Below, one piece after another: positions 10,333 through 18,565 of a stretch of 64,000 nucleotides of DNA. Source of the stretch: Demequina lignilytica (GTDB lineage: Bacteria > Actinomycetota > Actinomycetes > Actinomycetales > Demequinaceae); NCBI RefSeq assembly GCF_030418305.1, contig NZ_JAUHPX010000001.1:248001-312000 (forward strand), in the 5' to 3' direction. Position 1 is the first letter of the stretch. The number at the start of each line of letters is the position of its first letter. The notes under the pieces were generated by a model, which was not told where the DNA came from, ran no database searches, and saw only the letters and a list, made by a program, of their open reading frames with translations. The translations under genes and the position numbers were made by a program.

Positions 10333-11532
10333 TCAGGACCGTTCGAACGTCGCCACGGTCTCCACGTGGTGCGTCATGGGGAAGAGGTCGAACGCCTGCG
10401 CCTCCACCAGCCGGAACCCGTGCCCGGCGAGCAGCGCGACGTCGCGCGCGAGCGCGACGGGGTCGCAGGCCACGTACACGAGCCTCCGCGCCGCCGTGGC
10501 GTCCACCGCGGCGAGGGTGCGGGCCCCCGCCCCGGAGCGCGGTGGATCCAGGACCACCGCGTCGGCGGTGGGACGCTGGGTCTCGAGGAAGCGCCGGGTG
10601 TCCGCGTGGACGATCCCGGCCGACGGCAACGCGTGCGCGTTCCGACGGGCGTCGCGGGAGGCGCCTGCGTCGGCCTCGACGGACGTCACGCTGCGTCCCT
10701 GCGAGGCGAGCGGGACGGTGAACAGCCCCGCCCCCGCGTACAGATCGAGGACCACGTCGGCCTCGCCGACGCGGCTCAGCACCTGCTCGACCAGCACGTG
10801 CGGCGCCTCGACGTGCACCTGCCAGAAGCCGGCGGCATCGACCTGGTAGTCCCACCGGCCCTGGGGAGTCTCGACGGACTCCCGCACGCGCCGGGGCGCG
10901 TTCGGCCGGGTGTCGGCGCGTCCGCCGCGCCACGGACGACCGTCGACCAGCAGCCTCGCCTCGCCCCCGCCGGGCGCGACCGCGGCGACGCGCGATCCCG
11001 CGGGGAACCTGCCGTCCAGGAGGGCGCGCTCGACCGCCTCGACGGCGATGGGCAGCGCGCCGAGCGGGCGCATGCCGTCCCCCCGGTGCAGATGCATGGA
11101 CGCGCGCCCATCCGGCCCGGCCGTCGCCGTCGCGCGGGTGCGCCACCGCAGGCCGCCGCGAGCGTCGTCGCCGGGCGCCGGGGCGACCTCGCCCGGGAAC
11201 TCGACGCGGGCGAAGCGCTCGAACGACTCGCGGAGCACGTCGAGCTTCCAGCGCCGCTGCGCGGGCAGCGCCACGTGAGCGAGCTCCCCTCCCCCGATGC
11301 CGCCCGGGCCCGCCTCGGGCCAGACCGACGGCACCCGGTCGGGCGACGCCTCGAGCACCTCGACGGCGTCCGCGCGCCACATCCGCGCATCGTCCCCGCC
11401 CTCGGTGACCCGGGCCATCACCACCTCGCCGGGGAGGGCGTGGCGCACGAATACGACTCGGCCCTCATGGCGGGCGACGCAGTGGCCGCCGTGTGCGACC
11501 TTGCCGACGTCCAGCCGGACGAGCTCAGCCAT
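10333..11532 (-). CDS. TRAM-domain class I SAM-dependent RNA methyltransferase (TrmA/RlmCD-like)
   Basis: The 399-residue protein has an N-terminal TRAM domain (residues 1-60, MAELVRLDVGKVAHGGHCVAR) and a C-terminal Rossmann methyltransferase domain. The SAM-binding motif DLYAGAGLFT, the VLDPPRSGAG motif and the nucleophile motif VYVACDPVALARD mark it as a uridine C5-methyltransferase of tRNA or 23S rRNA; the exact site cannot be read from sequence. I see no N-terminal cysteine cluster for a [4Fe-4S] centre. The ATG at 11532 overlaps the 3' end of the APC permease gene by 8 bases, so the two are probably translationally coupled. The pair corresponds to Rv2689c-Rv2690c. Confidence 0.87.
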   Translation of the reverse strand: MAELVRLDVGKVAHGGHCVARHEGRVVFVRHALPGEVVMARVTEGGDDARMWRADAVEVLEASPDRVPSVWPEAGPGGIGGGELAHVALPAQRRWKLDVLRESFERFARVEFPGEVAPAPGDDARGGLRWRTRATATAGPDGRASMHLHRGDGMRPLGALPIAVEAVERALLDGRFPAGSRVAAVAPGGGEARLLVDGRPWRGGRADTRPNAPRRVRESVETPQGRWDYQVDAAGFWQVHVEAPHVLVEQVLSRVGEADVVLDLYAGAGLFTVPLASQGRSVTSVEADAGASRDARRNAHALPSAGIVHADTRRFLETQRPTADAVVLDPPRSGAGARTLAAVDATAARRLVYVACDPVALARDVALLAGHGFRLVEAQAFDLFPMTHHVETVATFERS

Positions 11533-13441
11533 CCTGGCCCGCCTCCCGGAGCTCGACACGGGGCAGCTCACGCGTGAGCGCCTCGGACTCGAGGGTGCCG
11601 AGCGCGGACTCGAGGTGCCACGGCACGGCCGCGACCACCACGCGCGGGATGGTCAGCAGCCGCTCCCGCAGCCGCATCGAGGCGCGGTTGTGGAGGAACC
11701 GTTCCCACCAGCGGCCCACGATGTACTCCGGCACGTACACGACCACCATGTCGCGCGGCGAGACGCGGTGGATCGAGCGGACATGATCGAGGACGGGCGT
11801 GACCAGGTCGCGGTAGGGCGAGTCGAGGATCACCAGCGGGACCCCGAGGTCGAGCTCGCCCCAGCGCCGCTGGAGCTCGACGGTCGCGTTGCGGTCGATC
11901 TGGACGCCCACCGCCTCGAGGCTCGAGTGGCGGGCGGCCTTGGCGTAGGCGATGGCTCGCAGCGCGGGCCGGTGGAGCTGCGCGACCAGGACGATGCCGT
12001 GGGTCGCGCTCGGGCGCGCCGAAGCCGGGTCGTCGGTCTCGATCGCGAGCTGCTCACGGACGTGGGCGTAGTGCTGCCGGATCCCGCGCATCAGGAACAC
12101 CAGCAGGAGCACCAGGAGCAGAGCGAGCCAGGCGCCCGCCGAGAAGTTGAAGACCGCGACCACGATCCACACGCCGGCGCCCACCGTCGCGGCGGCGGCG
12201 TGCAGCACCCGCGTCCCCTGCATGCGCAGCCGGCCGCGTCCCCGCAGCTCGAGCGCGATCCGCCGCCGCTGGAACCGCACCATGGCCACCTGGCTCAGCA
12301 CGATCGCGGCGAAGGCGCCGATCAGGTACATGTGCACCAGCTGCTCGAGGCGGGCGCCCGTCCCGATCACCAGCAGCGCGGACGCGCTCGACACCCAGAT
12401 GACTCCACCGCGGAACACGAGCCGGTCGCTCTGCTGCGACAGCTGCCGAGGCAGGTACGCGTCGCGCGCCAGCAGCGACGTGAGGCCGGAGAAGCGGCGG
12501 AACACCGCGGACGCAGCCGCGTACAGGATCGCGATGGTGGGTACGGCGACCGCCCACAGCGCGGCCGGATGGTCGAACATGCGCTCCGCGGCCTGCAGGA
12601 GCACGGGCCCCTGCTGCCAGCCGGACACCCGGTACTTCCACACGAGGAGCGAGGCGGCGAGGAAGGCGGCCGCGCCTGCGAGCACCGCGAGGATCAGCGT
12701 GCGCCCCGCGCGCTTCGCCCGCGGCTCCGCGTGATACGGCGCGGAGGAGGCGAGGTGCTCGATCCCCGTGAGCATGACCGCGCCCGAGGCGATCGCCCCG
12801 GCGAACGAGAACGCGGCGGACCAGGTCGCGTCCGCCTTCACGGTGGCGGTGCCGGCGAGGTCGCCCTGGAGCGCCCCCACGAGAGCGAGCGCGCCGATCA
12901 CGAGCAGGAACCCGAACCAGACCGCGAGCATGACCCGGGCACGCTCGCGGATGCCGCGGAGGTTCGCGAGCGTCATGATCACGATCGCGGCGAGCGCGAT
13001 GCCCGTGTGGTAGCCCTCGAGGACGGGCAGCACGAACTCGGCGAACTGGGCGATCGCCGCGACGGACACGGCGACGGTGAAGATGTAGTCGACCAGCAGG
13101 GCCGCGCCGGTGACCATCCCCGCCGTGGGCCCGAGCTGGTCCTGGACGGTGCCGTAGTCGCCGCGCTCGTCGGGATGCTTGCGCACGTTCGACCGGTAGG
13201 CGAACCCGAGCAGGATCATGATCGCGCACACGCCCGCGGCCATCCACGGGAGCGCCGTCCCCTGGCCGCCCTTGCGCAGCGCGTCGAGCACCGCGTCCGG
13301 CGCGTACGCCACGGTCGACAGCAGGCTCGCGCCGAAGACCGGCAGGGCGAGGCGCGTCCTCAGCGCCATCCGCTGCTCCCGGCCGGTCGCGATGGGACGG
13401 CCGAAGACCAGCATCTTCAGGCTCTCGAGAAACCTCCGCAC
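11525..13441 (-). CDS. APC-superfamily permease, probable potassium importer (KimA-like)
   Basis: The 638-residue protein has about 12 hydrophobic segments in residues 30-460 and a soluble C-terminal domain of about 180 residues. The N-terminal transmembrane part shows the APC signature (LSTVAYAPDAVLDAL). The architecture, transporter core plus cytoplasmic tail, resembles the KimA potassium importers. The gene is divergent from two adjacent TrkA/RCK genes, and no TrkH is present, which supports potassium as substrate; this is inference. GTG at 13441 is chosen because TAGGAT ends 8 bases before it. An amino-acid permease remains possible. It corresponds to Rv2690c. Confidence 0.8.
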   Translation of the reverse strand: MRRFLESLKMLVFGRPIATGREQRMALRTRLALPVFGASLLSTVAYAPDAVLDALRKGGQGTALPWMAAGVCAIMILLGFAYRSNVRKHPDERGDYGTVQDQLGPTAGMVTGAALLVDYIFTVAVSVAAIAQFAEFVLPVLEGYHTGIALAAIVIMTLANLRGIRERARVMLAVWFGFLLVIGALALVGALQGDLAGTATVKADATWSAAFSFAGAIASGAVMLTGIEHLASSAPYHAEPRAKRAGRTLILAVLAGAAAFLAASLLVWKYRVSGWQQGPVLLQAAERMFDHPAALWAVAVPTIAILYAAASAVFRRFSGLTSLLARDAYLPRQLSQQSDRLVFRGGVIWVSSASALLVIGTGARLEQLVHMYLIGAFAAIVLSQVAMVRFQRRRIALELRGRGRLRMQGTRVLHAAAATVGAGVWIVVAVFNFSAGAWLALLLVLLLVFLMRGIRQHYAHVREQLAIETDDPASARPSATHGIVLVAQLHRPALRAIAYAKAARHSSLEAVGVQIDRNATVELQRRWGELDLGVPLVILDSPYRDLVTPVLDHVRSIHRVSPRDMVVVYVPEYIVGRWWERFLHNRASMRLRERLLTIPRVVVAAVPWHLESALGTLESEALTRELPRVELREAGQDG

Positions 13442-13449
13442 GTCGCACC

Positions 13450-13474
13450 ATCCTAGGCTCAACGGGTATACGGT
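13450..13474. promoter_or_regulatory. Divergent promoters for the permease and the TrkA operon
   Basis: TAGGAT on the minus strand (13450-13455) precedes the permease GTG by 8 bases. On the plus strand TACGGT (13469-13474) lies 8 bases before the first trkA GTG. TAGGCT at 13454-13459 overlaps the minus-strand box and could also serve the plus strand. Neither gene has a ribosome binding site. Confidence 0.5.
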
Positions 13475-13482
13475 GGGTTGCC

Positions 13483-14148
13483 GTGCACATCGTGATCATG
13501 GGCTGCGGCCGCACGGGCGCCACGCTCGCGACGGAGTTCGAGGCTCGTGGCCACACCGTCGCGGTCATCGACCAGTCCGGCGACGCCTTCCGGCGGCTGC
13601 CGTCGACGTTCAAGGGTCAGCGGATCACGGGCATCGGCTTCGACCGCGACACGCTGGTCTCCGCGGGCGTCGAGGACGCCTACGGGTTCGCGGCCGTCTC
13701 GGACGGCGACAACTCCAACATCCTCGCCGCGCGCGTGGTGAGGGAGACGTACGGCGTCGACAACGTGGTCGCCCGCATCGCAGACTCGGGCCGCGCGGAG
13801 GTGTACCGCAGGCTCGGCATCCCGACGGTCGCTCCGGTGCCGTGGACCGCCGAGCAGATCGTGTCCCGCCTGCTGCCCGGCGGCACCGAGGACCTGTACG
13901 CGGACCCGTCCGCCGGCGTGTCGCTGCGCCGCCTGCAGCTGCACGAGGGCTGGGTGGGACGCCCGTACGCCGAGGTGCAGGACCGTGCGCACGCGCGCCT
14001 GGCCTACCTGCTGCGGTTCGGCGAGGCGATGCTGCCGGGCGCGGGGACGGTGGTGCAGGAGGGCGACGAGGCGTACTTCGTGCTCGCGCCGCGCGACGGG
14101 ATCGACCCGGTCCGGGTCACCGGCCAGGCACCGGAGGTGAAGCGATGA
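13483..14148 (+). CDS. TrkA/RCK potassium-uptake regulatory protein (first of pair)
   Basis: The 221-residue soluble protein has an RCK-N Rossmann domain with GCGRTGATLA at residues 7-16 followed by a RCK-C-like domain in the last 80 residues. It binds nucleotides (NAD or adenine nucleotides in the family) and gates a potassium transporter. It corresponds to CeoB/CeoC of M. tuberculosis (Rv2691/Rv2692). GTG at 13483 lies close behind -10-like boxes with no ribosome binding site, so the mRNA is probably leaderless. Its TGA overlaps the ATG of the second trkA (ATGA), and the partner transporter is most likely the divergent permease. Confidence 0.9.
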   Translation: MHIVIMGCGRTGATLATEFEARGHTVAVIDQSGDAFRRLPSTFKGQRITGIGFDRDTLVSAGVEDAYGFAAVSDGDNSNILAARVVRETYGVDNVVARIADSGRAEVYRRLGIPTVAPVPWTAEQIVSRLLPGGTEDLYADPSAGVSLRRLQLHEGWVGRPYAEVQDRAHARLAYLLRFGEAMLPGAGTVVQEGDEAYFVLAPRDGIDPVRVTGQAPEVKR

Positions 14149-14831
14149 AGGTGCTGATCGCCGGCGCGGGGTCGGTGGGCCGCTCGATCGCCCGCGACCT
14201 TCTCGAGCACGGTCACGAGGTGCTCCTGGTCGACAGCAGCCCCGCGGCGATGCGCGTCGCCCAGGTCGCCGAGGCCGAGTGGATGCTCGCCGACGTGTGC
14301 GAGATGTCCGCGCTCCGCGACGCCGGCGTCGAGCAGATGGACGTGGTCGTCGCGGCGACCGGGGACGACAAGGCGAACCTCGTGGTGTCCTTCCTCGCGA
14401 AGACCGAGTTCGGCGTCCCGCGGACGGTCGCCCGGGTGAACAACCCTCGCAACGAGTGGATGTACGACGCCCAATGGGGCGTCGACGTCGCGGTCTCGAC
14501 GCCGCGCATCATGACGGCGATGGTCGAGGAGGCCGTCGCTGTCGGCGACCTCGTGCGCGTGTTCACCTTCCGGCAGTCCGGAGCCTCGATGGTCGAGGTG
14601 ACGCTCCCGGTCGGGTCGCCCGTGGTCGGGGTGCCGCTGCGCGACATCCAGTGGCCCGTCGACATCGTGCTCTCGTGCATCGTGCGGGGCGACCGCACCA
14701 TCGCGCCCGAGCCGGACGACACGCTCGAGGCTCACGACGAGCTGATGTTCATCGTGTCGTCGGAGGCGGATCCTGAGTCGCTGGAGCAGGTCCTGCGTCG
14801 CGGGCCAGCAGCCACACGCCCCACAGCGTGA
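14145..14831 (+). CDS. TrkA/RCK potassium-uptake regulatory protein (second of pair)
   Basis: The 228-residue paralogue of the preceding gene has the nucleotide motif GAGSVGRSIA at residues 7-16, the acidic end of the second strand (LLVDSS), and a RCK-C domain near 140-220 (VEVTLPVGSPVVGVPL). Two RCK proteins from adjacent genes usually form a mixed ring on one transporter. ATG at 14145 overlaps the previous stop, and GGAGG lies upstream. The last 83 bases overlap the 3' end of the DUF3159 gene on the other strand, an unusually long convergent overlap. Confidence 0.9.
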   Translation: MKVLIAGAGSVGRSIARDLLEHGHEVLLVDSSPAAMRVAQVAEAEWMLADVCEMSALRDAGVEQMDVVVAATGDDKANLVVSFLAKTEFGVPRTVARVNNPRNEWMYDAQWGVDVAVSTPRIMTAMVEEAVAVGDLVRVFTFRQSGASMVEVTLPVGSPVVGVPLRDIQWPVDIVLSCIVRGDRTIAPEPDDTLEAHDELMFIVSSEADPESLEQVLRRGPAATRPTA

Positions 14832-15411
14832 GGGCGAACAGCGGGACGCCCATCGCGAGCTTCACGGTGCCCAGCACCGCGGTCTGATCGGCCAGCAGCA
14901 GGGGCACCTGCACCGCGAGACGCAGGGCGAACATCGCGGCGAGCACCGCCGAGGCGAGCTGGAAGCGACGTCGCTCCGCGGGGTTGGCACGCCAGCGCGT
15001 CCCCTCGCCGCGCAGCAGGCCCATGACGATGCCGACGACCGGCCAGCCGACGGCCATGCTCAGCAGGATGCCGGCGAGGTAGGCGGCGTTCAGCCACAGC
15101 CCCGGCACGAAGTACCCGGACGCGTCGCCCGAGCGCCAGGCCCAGATCGCGCCGATGGCGACGCCGATGGCGCCCGACAGGGCCTGGGTCGGAGGGGTCC
15201 GCTGGATCACCCGCGCGACGACGAGCACGGCCATCACGGCCACCGCCGCGATCACGGGCACCCGGAATCCCCCCACGATCACGTAGGCGGCCACGAAGGC
15301 GATGCCGGGGGCGGACGACTCGATGAAGCCGCGCCATCCGCCGATGGCCTCATGCATGGAGAAGCTGTCGCCTCCGAGGAGGCGGCCCGCCGCGGAGTCG
15401 TCGGCCTTCAC
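14749..15411 (-). CDS. DUF3159 family membrane protein
   Basis: The 220-residue protein has five or six hydrophobic segments and the DUF3159 opening GDSFSMHEAIGGWRGFIES after a short basic N terminus. The family is actinobacterial and lies beside trkA genes (Rv2693c). Its function is unknown; the constant neighbourhood of potassium regulators hints at a link to ion homeostasis, which is only inference. GTG at 15411 overlaps the stop of the OB-fold gene (GTGA), so it belongs to the DUF4193-dut-OB-DUF3159 operon. Its 3' end overlaps trkA by 83 bases in antisense. Confidence 0.88.
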   Translation of the reverse strand: MKADDSAAGRLLGGDSFSMHEAIGGWRGFIESSAPGIAFVAAYVIVGGFRVPVIAAVAVMAVLVVARVIQRTPPTQALSGAIGVAIGAIWAWRSGDASGYFVPGLWLNAAYLAGILLSMAVGWPVVGIVMGLLRGEGTRWRANPAERRRFQLASAVLAAMFALRLAVQVPLLLADQTAVLGTVKLAMGVPLFALTLWGVWLLARDAGPAPATQDPPPTTR

Positions 15412-15692
15412 GCGGACGCGGCCAGCTCGTAGCGGGGGTTGTACAGGCGTGGGAGCGACTCGGTCGCGCACACGCAGCCCTCGACCTCGAGCGTGATGCC
15501 CGGGGTGATGCCCGGGACCTCGCGGCGCCCCATGAAGACCGCCTCGAGGCGCCCGGTGCGGTCCTCGAGCCGGACCGTGAAGGCCGGCGGGGCGTCGGAG
15601 GGCTCGACCTGCACCGCCACCACGCGGCCGACCACGCGCGCGACGGCGCGGGGCTCGACGGTCCCGATGTCCTGGACGTCGCGCTGGGTCAC
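15408..15692 (-). CDS. OB-fold nucleic-acid-binding domain protein
   Basis: This 94-residue protein consists of a single OB fold. Strand patterns VVGRVVAVQVEP, FTVRLEDRTGRLEAVFMGR and ITLEVEGCVC resemble the RecG/tRNA-synthetase-type OB fold. Homologues sit between dut and DUF3159 in actinobacteria (Rv2694c position). The ligand is unknown, with nucleic acid as the likely choice. GTG at 15692 overlaps the dut stop by 4 bases and the 3' end overlaps DUF3159 by 4 bases, so all three are translationally coupled. The DUF3710 gene that usually sits between dut and this gene (Rv2696c) is absent. Confidence 0.82.
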   Translation of the reverse strand: MTQRDVQDIGTVEPRAVARVVGRVVAVQVEPSDAPPAFTVRLEDRTGRLEAVFMGRREVPGITPGITLEVEGCVCATESLPRLYNPRYELAASA

Positions 15693-16132
15693 GAGGCCCC
15701 CGTGGAGCCGAAGCCGCCCTCGCCCCGGTGCGACCCGGGCAGGTCGGCGACGGGGACGAAGTCGGCCGCCTCGACACGCTGGATGACCAGCTGGGCGATC
15801 CGGTCGCCCTTGGCGAGCGTGACGCTCGCGGCCGGATCGGTGTTCAGCAGCGTCACGGCGATCTCTCCGCGGTATCCCGCGTCGACCGTGCCTGGAGCGT
15901 TGACCACCGTCACGCCGTGCCGCGCCGCGAGGCCCGAGCGCGGGTGCACGAACGCCGCGTAGCCCTGCGGCAGGGCGATCCGCAGGCCGGTCGGAACGGT
16001 GCGCCGCTCCCCCGGGGCCAGCGTGACGTCCTCGCGTGTCGTGATGTCCGCGCCGGCGTCTCCCGGATGGGAGTACCGCGGCAGCGGGACCTCGGGGTCC
16101 GTGACGGCGACCAGCACCTCGACGTCAGCCAT
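15689..16132 (-). CDS. dut: Deoxyuridine 5'-triphosphate nucleotidohydrolase (dUTPase)
   Basis: The 147-residue protein hydrolyses dUTP to dUMP, which keeps uracil out of DNA and supplies thymidylate synthesis. All five trimeric-dUTPase motifs are visible: DAGADI near residue 25, HPRSGLAARHGV near 63, GTVDAGYRGEI near 80, GDRIAQLVIQ near 109, and the flexible C-terminal GEGGFGSTG arm. The ATG is 3 bases after the DUF4193 stop. The 3' end overlaps the OB-fold gene. Confidence 0.96.
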   Translation of the reverse strand: MADVEVLVAVTDPEVPLPRYSHPGDAGADITTREDVTLAPGERRTVPTGLRIALPQGYAAFVHPRSGLAARHGVTVVNAPGTVDAGYRGEIAVTLLNTDPAASVTLAKGDRIAQLVIQRVEAADFVPVADLPGSHRGEGGFGSTGAS

Positions 16133-16135
16133 GGA

Positions 16136-16435
16136 TCAGGCCGCGCACTCCGAGCAGATCGGCTGGTCGCCCTTGAAGGTGGCGAGCTGGCTGCGGTGAT
16201 GCACCAGGAAGCACGACATGCAGGTGAACTCGTCCTGCTGAGGGGGCAGCACCCGGACTGAGAGCTCCTCGCCCGAGAGGTCGGCGCCCGGCAGCTCGAA
16301 GCCTTCGGCCGCCTCGGCCTCGTCCTCGTCGACCACGCCGGACGTCTTGTCGGCGCGCCGAGCCTTCAGCTCCTCGATCGAGTCCGCCGAGATCTCGTCG
16401 TCGGTCTTGCGCGGGGCGTCGTAATCCGTTGCCAT
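16136..16435 (-). CDS. DUF4193 family protein (zinc-ribbon-like)
   Basis: The 99-residue protein is acidic in its first 60 residues and ends with a zinc-ribbon-like pair, CMSC and CSEC, separated by about 18 residues including HHRSQL. This is the actinobacterial DUF4193 family (Rv2699c), whose function is unknown. Metal binding is inferred from the cysteines. ATG at 16435 has GGAAGGAAG upstream; the frame stays open for 26 more codons but without conserved residues. It is the first gene of the dut operon. Confidence 0.88.
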   Translation of the reverse strand: MATDYDAPRKTDDEISADSIEELKARRADKTSGVVDEDEAEAAEGFELPGADLSGEELSVRVLPPQQDEFTCMSCFLVHHRSQLATFKGDQPICSECAA

Positions 16436-16480
16436 GCGGGCTGCTTCCTTCCAGGGTGCCTGTGGCTGTCCAATGCCGGG

Positions 16481-16522
16481 TGGGGCACTTTTGTTCCCCA
16501 TAGGCGGGAGCATTGTGCCCCA
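16481..16522 (-). promoter_or_regulatory. Inverted repeat upstream of DUF4193
   Basis: TGGGGCAC (16481-16488) and GTGCCCCA (16515-16522) form a perfect 8-base inverted repeat with 26 bases between, about 45 bases before the DUF4193 start. It could be an operator. No clear -10 box was assigned. Confidence 0.3.
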
Positions 16523-16592
16523 TCGCGCGGCAGAATGCGACTCGTGCGCGCTGAACGCGCTCTCCCGGCCGGACCGACCCCCGCCGCGGACG

Positions 16593-17399
16593 TCAGATGG
16601 TGCGCGCGCCGGCCGCGATCAGCGCGTCGTGCAGCGCGTCCCAGGCGCCTGGCGCGGCCGCCACCAGGAGGCTGTCGTCGGGGGCGGCGCCGTCGAGTCC
16701 CGCCACGCGCAGGCCCGCCTCCGCGGCGATCAGCGCGCCGGCCGCGAAGTCCCACGGGTGCAGCCCGTGCTCGTAGTACGCGTCGACCAGACCCGCGGCG
16801 ACGTGGCACAGGTCGATCGAGGCCGAGCCGAGCCGCCTGATGTCGCGGATCTGCGGCAGCAGCTGCGCGACCAGCCGCCCCTGCGCCGCGCGCTTGTCGG
16901 CCGTGTACTGGAAGCCGGTCGCGACCAGCGACGCGCCCAGCGCCGGGGTCCCCTCACGGCGGAGCCTGCGACCGTCGCGCCACGCGCCCTCGCCCCGGGC
17001 GGCGGACCACACGCTGCCGCCCGCGTCCGCCACCGCGCCCGCCTCGAGCGTCCACGCGCGAGGCTCGGGGGGACCGCTGACAGCGGCGACCGAGACCGAC
17101 CAGTGCGGGATCCCGTAGAGGTAGTTGACGGTGCCGTCGATCGGGTCGACCACCCAGGTGATGCCGGAGCGGCTCGCCACGTCGTCGCCCTCCTCCCCCA
17201 GCACGCCGTCATCGGGGCGGAGCTCGGCGAGGCGCTGACGCAGCAGCCGCTCGGCGGCGATGTCCATCTGCGTGACGATGTCGACGTCGGACGACTTGGT
17301 GTGCTGGACCTCGGCCTCGCGGCGTCCGGCGGCGACCAGCCGCTGCGCCTCCAGCGCGAGGGTGCGGGCGACGTCCATCAGCTCGAGCGGCGTGGTCAT
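16593..17399 (-). CDS. Inositol monophosphatase family protein (SuhB/HisN-like)
   Basis: The 268-residue protein has the metal-dependent phosphatase signature of the family: GEEGDD near residue 76, WVVDPIDGTVNYLYG near 90 and HPWDFAAGALI near 205. Members dephosphorylate inositol phosphate, histidinol phosphate or fructose bisphosphate, and substrate cannot be decided from sequence alone. Its position next to DUF4193 and near sigA matches SuhB (Rv2701c), which favours inositol phosphate. The ATG at 17399 is preceded by TACGAT and 6 bases, indicating a leaderless mRNA. The gene is divergent from sepH. Confidence 0.9.
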   Translation of the reverse strand: MTTPLELMDVARTLALEAQRLVAAGRREAEVQHTKSSDVDIVTQMDIAAERLLRQRLAELRPDDGVLGEEGDDVASRSGITWVVDPIDGTVNYLYGIPHWSVSVAAVSGPPEPRAWTLEAGAVADAGGSVWSAARGEGAWRDGRRLRREGTPALGASLVATGFQYTADKRAAQGRLVAQLLPQIRDIRRLGSASIDLCHVAAGLVDAYYEHGLHPWDFAAGALIAAEAGLRVAGLDGAAPDDSLLVAAAPGAWDALHDALIAAGARTI

Positions 17400-17405
17400 G
17401 CCTTC

Positions 17406-17411
17406 ATCGTA
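17406..17411 (-). promoter_or_regulatory. Leaderless promoter of the inositol monophosphatase gene
   Basis: TACGAT on the minus strand is separated by 6 bases from the ATG at 17399, and no ribosome binding site is present. Confidence 0.6.
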
Positions 17412-17500
17412 GGCAGGGCCTCGGCGGGCCTCGGACCCGGTTGCGCGCGCTCGGGGTGTCGCACCCAGCGGGGCGGGCGGGCGCGTGGCACCCTGTGGGC

Positions 17501-18544
17501 ATGACCAGCCTCTCACTCGTCGGCCCGTCGGAGGACGGCCTCCACCTGGTGGTGGAGACCGAGTCGGGCGACCGATTCGAGCTGCCGCTGACCGACGAGC
17601 TGCGCCACGCCGTCCGCTACACGCGTCCGGCGGCATCCTCCCGGCCGCCGGCCGAGCAGGTGGACGAGGCTCCGACGCTGAGCCCGAGGGAGATCCAGCA
17701 GCGCATCCGCGGCGGCCTCACCGCCGCCGAGCTGTGCGAGCTCACCGGCATCGCGATGGCCTCCGTCGAGAAGTACGAGGGACCCGTGGTGGCGGAGCGG
17801 CGCTACATCGCGGATCTCGCGCAGGAGACGCGGATCGGCCGCGATCCGTCCGCTCCCCAGCTCGGCGAGCTGGTGACCGACCGCCTCGCCGCCCGTGGCG
17901 TCGACCCGGAGTCCGTGGTCTGGGATGCCTGGCGGGAGGTCGACGAGCCGTGGCGGGTCGCCGCCGACTACCGCGTGTCCGGACGATCGGTGCGAGCCCA
18001 GTGGGTGTTCGACCACGCCGCGAGGACGGTCACGGCGGAGGACGAGGAGGCGCGCTGGCTCTCGGAGACCGAGCTGCTCGACGTGCCGATCCCGCGCCGC
18101 CACCTCTCGGCGGTCCGCGAGGCCGCGGAGACCGCGGCGCCTCTGCAGGAGAGCCGCCCGCCCGCGCCCACGACCGACGCCGTCCCGGTGGTCGAGCTCG
18201 CGCCGGCGACGCCGCCCGCCTCGCCCGTCGACAACCCCACCGAGCTGCTGCTCGACGACCTCGATCTCCGCCGCGGCACCCGTGAGACGGTGGACGACCC
18301 CGAGACCGACGAGGACGACGAGGTGTTCGAGGGCTTCGGCCCCGCGCGAGCGCGTCAGGCGGAGACCGGCTTCCGCCACCCCGCCGGGAAGGCACGCGAG
18401 CAGACCGCCGAGACCGCCGCACCCGCACCTGCGCCCGCCAAGCCCGCGGAGCCGTCCGAGCGCCGCACGGCCGCGAAGCGTGGACGCGCCTCCGTGCCCA
18501 GCTGGGACGAGATCGTGTTCGGCGCGAAGAACGACCAGGGCTGA
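17501..18544 (+). CDS. sepH: Septation protein SepH (DUF3071)
   Basis: The 347-residue protein begins with the typical SepH N terminus (LSLVGPSEDGLHLVVET) and the DUF3071 domain over residues 1-170, including a helix-turn-helix-like segment (ELCELTGIAMASVEKYEGPV). In Streptomyces and mycobacteria SepH binds FtsZ and stimulates Z-ring assembly. The C-terminal half is low in complexity, rich in Pro, Ala, Thr and Glu, and presumably disordered, ending in a short conserved WDEIVFGAK peptide. ATG at 17501 matches the family start. A weak CACCCT box lies 6 bases upstream and no ribosome binding site is seen. Confidence 0.93.
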   Translation: MTSLSLVGPSEDGLHLVVETESGDRFELPLTDELRHAVRYTRPAASSRPPAEQVDEAPTLSPREIQQRIRGGLTAAELCELTGIAMASVEKYEGPVVAERRYIADLAQETRIGRDPSAPQLGELVTDRLAARGVDPESVVWDAWREVDEPWRVAADYRVSGRSVRAQWVFDHAARTVTAEDEEARWLSETELLDVPIPRRHLSAVREAAETAAPLQESRPPAPTTDAVPVVELAPATPPASPVDNPTELLLDDLDLRRGTRETVDDPETDEDDEVFEGFGPARARQAETGFRHPAGKAREQTAETAAPAPAPAKPAEPSERRTAAKRGRASVPSWDEIVFGAKNDQG

Positions 18545-18565
18545 CCAGCAGACGCAGCCCCGGCC

